Below are positions 62,257 to 64,000 of a stretch of DNA of 64,000 nt, piece after piece. Source of the DNA: Myxococcota bacterium (lineage in GTDB: Bacteria; Myxococcota; B64-G9). The DNA lies in NCBI GenBank assembly GCA_022710975.1, contig JAKLGA010000001.1, positions 682,001 through 746,000 of the forward strand, in the 5' to 3' direction. The notes under the pieces are model-generated. The model was not told where the DNA came from, did not search any database, and saw nothing but the letters and a program-made list of their open reading frames with translations. Position numbers and translations under genes: made by a program. Numbering within the stretch: the stretch's first letter is position 1; the number at the start of each line of letters is the position of its first letter.

Positions 62257-62285
62257 TTGTCAGCCGGGGAGGACTCGTCCACAAT
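62257..62285 (+). promoter_or_regulatory. Candidate sigma-70 promoter for the 364-residue exported protein
   Basis: TTGTCA (62257-62262), 17 bp, CACAAT (62280-62285). The -10 covers an in-frame ATG at 62284, so the next ATG at 62317 is the probable start. Confidence 0.45.
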
Positions 62286-62316
62286 GGAGCCCGTGCATCC
62301 CATCGCGAGGCGAGCC

Positions 62317-63411
62317 ATGCGTGAGAGGATCGCGGCCTGGGCCTGCTTGCTGCTCCTGCTGCTCGGCGGGCTGCTGCCCGGGGCGGCCTCCGCGCAGGGC
62401 GCGCGGGCCAGGGTGGCGGTGTTCCAGATCCTGCCCGGGGGGCTCGAGCTCAGCGAGGAGAAGCTGGCCGCCCTGAGCTACCTGGCGGGCACCCGCTTCG
62501 CCGAGGCGGCCAGGGTGGACATCATCGCCTGGGACGAGGTGTACACCTACCTGCGCAGCCAGGACCAGATCATGTGCCTCGACCGCACCTGCCAGCAGGA
62601 CGTGGAGCGCAAGCTGGGCGCGGACTTCGGGCTGGCCGTGCAGATCCTGCCCATGGGCAAGAGCTGCCACCTGACCGCCACCCTGTATCCCCGGGGCCGC
62701 GCGGCCAGCCTGCGCAGCGCGCTGGTCAAGGGCGGCTGCAGCGAGGACGCGCTGGTGGCCGGGCTGGAGCAGCTCATGGACAGGGTGGCCGCGCAGGGCG
62801 CCCTGCGGCCACGGCGCGACGCGATCGGGACCGCGCCCGCGGAGCGCCAGACCGGCCCGGCCGGCGACGGCGGGGACGCGCCGCGCTTCCTGCTGATGGG
62901 CTCGATGCTCTACTCCCCGGCGCCGCTCCTGGTCTACGACGCGGGTGGGCTCGAGCACGCCAAGTCCCCGGATCAATACGGGCCCTGGGTGGCGGCCGAG
63001 CTCCGCGTGGGCGAGTACGGCAGCCTGGGTCTCCAGCTCTCGGCCCTGTTCGGCACCGACAGGGTGGTCGTCATCCCGGCCCTGCGGCTGGGGGTGGTGC
63101 TGGAGCTGTTCGAACACTTCAGCATCTACGGGCGTCTCATGGCCGGGATGAGCTACTACTACCTCGACTCGGAGCCGGCCTGCGACCGCCCGCCCTGCCG
63201 GGACCACGTGGCCGCCGACTACCTGGGCTTCACCCTGGGGCTGGGCGGCGGCGCGCGCTACATGTTCCTCGAGCACCTGGGGGCCCAGCTCGAGCTGTCG
63301 GGCGGCAGCGACACGCTGTGGCTGGTGGACACCCGCGGCGCGGGCGAGCCCCGGGACAGCTTCAGTTTCCTCAAGCTCGAGTTCGCGGTCGGTGTGATCG
63401 CAGCCTGGTGA
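62317..63411 (+). CDS. Exported protein with barrel-like C-terminus (paralog of next gene)
   Basis: The 364-residue protein starts at ATG 62317 (not the ATG at 62284, which lies in the -10 box) with a signal peptide (ACLLLLLLGGLLPGAASAQG). Residues about 25-155 form an N-terminal domain (RVAVFQILPGGLELSEEKLAALSYL...CLDRTCQQDVERKLGADFGLAVQI) with an ordered set of cysteines. The C-terminal half has Gly/aromatic strands (LMGSMLYSPAPLLVYDAGG; YGRLMAGMSYYYLDSEPAC) typical of outer-membrane barrels. The next gene is a tandem paralog. No function is assigned. Confidence 0.75.
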   Translation: MRERIAAWACLLLLLLGGLLPGAASAQGARARVAVFQILPGGLELSEEKLAALSYLAGTRFAEAARVDIIAWDEVYTYLRSQDQIMCLDRTCQQDVERKLGADFGLAVQILPMGKSCHLTATLYPRGRAASLRSALVKGGCSEDALVAGLEQLMDRVAAQGALRPRRDAIGTAPAERQTGPAGDGGDAPRFLLMGSMLYSPAPLLVYDAGGLEHAKSPDQYGPWVAAELRVGEYGSLGLQLSALFGTDRVVVIPALRLGVVLELFEHFSIYGRLMAGMSYYYLDSEPACDRPPCRDHVAADYLGFTLGLGGGARYMFLEHLGAQLELSGGSDTLWLVDTRGAGEPRDSFSFLKLEFAVGVIAAW

Positions 63412-63435
63412 TCGTCGAGAGGAGGGTTCCAGAGA

Positions 63436-64000
63436 TGCACAACGCTCATCGCGTGGCCTGGGTCTTGGTGCTCGGGGTGTTGCTCGTCGGCTCGAGCGCG
63501 CTCGCCCAGGTGGCCGTGGCGCCGTCCAGGGTGGCCGTATTCCGCGTGGAGCCCCGCGGGCTGGAGCTCAGCGAGGACCAGGTGGTGGCGCTGAGCGTCT
63601 ACCTGGCCGACGTGTTCCACGAGAAGTCGCGCTCCCAGACGGTGAACTGGCTGGAGATGGTGCCGCTGTTCGCCGCGGACGCGGACCCGAAGGCCTGCGT
63701 GGACCGCGACTGCCAGATGCCGCTGGAGGCGAAGCTGGGGGTGGACTACGGGCTGCACGTGCTGATCGTGCCGCTGGGCAAGGCCTGCGTGACGACCGGC
63801 ATCGTCTACCCGGCCGGCGGCGGCCAGAGCGCACGCACCGCCTCGGTGCGCGGGGGCTGCACGGGCGACGAGCTGGTCGCGGGCCTGGATTCGCTGGCCG
63901 AGCGCCTGGTGGCCTCGGGGCCGCTGCTGCCGCGGGACACCCGCGGCCGGGCCCGCTCGGCCTTCGGCGAGCTCGCCGCGGAGGAGGCCGGGCAGGGGAG
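63436..64000 (+). CDS. Exported protein, tandem paralog of the upstream gene (3' end outside window)
   Basis: The frame from ATG 63436 runs off the window end after 188 residues, with GGAGG before the start. The signal peptide (VAWVLVLGVLLVGSSALAQ) leads to a domain that aligns along its length with the upstream protein: RVAVFRVEPRGLELSEDQVVALSVYL against RVAVFQILPGGLELSEEKLAALSYL, then CVDRDCQMPLEAKLGVDYGL against CLDRTCQQDVERKLGADFGL, and GGCTGDELVAGLDSL against GGCSEDALVAGLEQL. The Cys positions are conserved between the two. The gap between the genes is 24 bp, so one transcript is likely. Confidence 0.75.

Overview
The window is GC-rich DNA (roughly 70 % by eye) packed with genes on both strands. 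It looks like a chromosomal segment of a Myxococcota / former Deltaproteobacteria organism. The pointers are a metallopeptidase with a MYXO-CTERM-like tail, many lipoproteins with Cys-rich or EGF repeats, a PEGA-domain kinase-like protein, FHA domains fused to a sigma-54 activator, and giant TPR proteins. I see no rRNA, tRNA, CRISPR array, transposase or phage gene. The content is mostly cell envelope, secretion and signalling.

Layout. 0-2.4 kb: the tail of one gene, a one-TM protein and an exported discoidin-like protein, then a divergent pair (one-TM protein plus solo HicB). 2.66-19.6 kb: one gene for a 5,651-residue TPR protein whose middle is built from a 426-residue higher-order repeat and whose end resembles an M48 peptidase core without zinc ligands. 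19.6-22.4 kb: a minus-strand cluster of zinc-ribbon protein, PEGA pseudokinase and NarL-type response regulator, the last two overlapping by 4 bp. 22.6-26.5 kb: OmpA/TSP3 porin-like protein and a secreted M4/M36-like metallopeptidase. 27-37 kb: a run of exported proteins, including a 48-residue lipoprotein, a barrel-like protein, a lipoprotein with 14 EGF domains, a 743-residue Cys-rich lipoprotein and an Ig-like/Cys-motif lipoprotein; a DUF3431-like gene pair lies among them.

37-46 kb: threonine synthase coupled to an M23 peptidase, a lipoprotein gene bracketed by a perfect 37-bp inverted repeat, a LETM1/TerB-like protein, an AMMECR1-Nudix pair, a low-GC lipoprotein, an MBL-fold hydrolase and two exported proteins. 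46.4-52.8 kb: a double-FHA sigma-54 activator converging on a six-gene operon of TadE/TadG-like and Flp-like proteins with no Tad ATPase, secretin or prepilin peptidase nearby. 53-64 kb: a lipoprotein, TPR lipoprotein with alpha/beta hydrolase, a barrel-like protein, a TPP-fold enzyme with altered cofactor motif, two ABC ATPase-permease pairs, and two tandem paralogous exported proteins, the second cut by the window end.

Many upstream regions carry a sigma-70-like pair of the form TTGnnn, 17-18 bp, TAnnnT. I listed those that fit a gene start. Starts were moved downstream of the longest open frame wherever a signal peptide, ribosome site or 4-bp overlap pointed to a better one. The best leads for something undescribed are the giant TPR protein, the orphan Tad-like locus with its regulator, the pseudokinase-regulator pair, and the 37-bp inverted repeat cassette.
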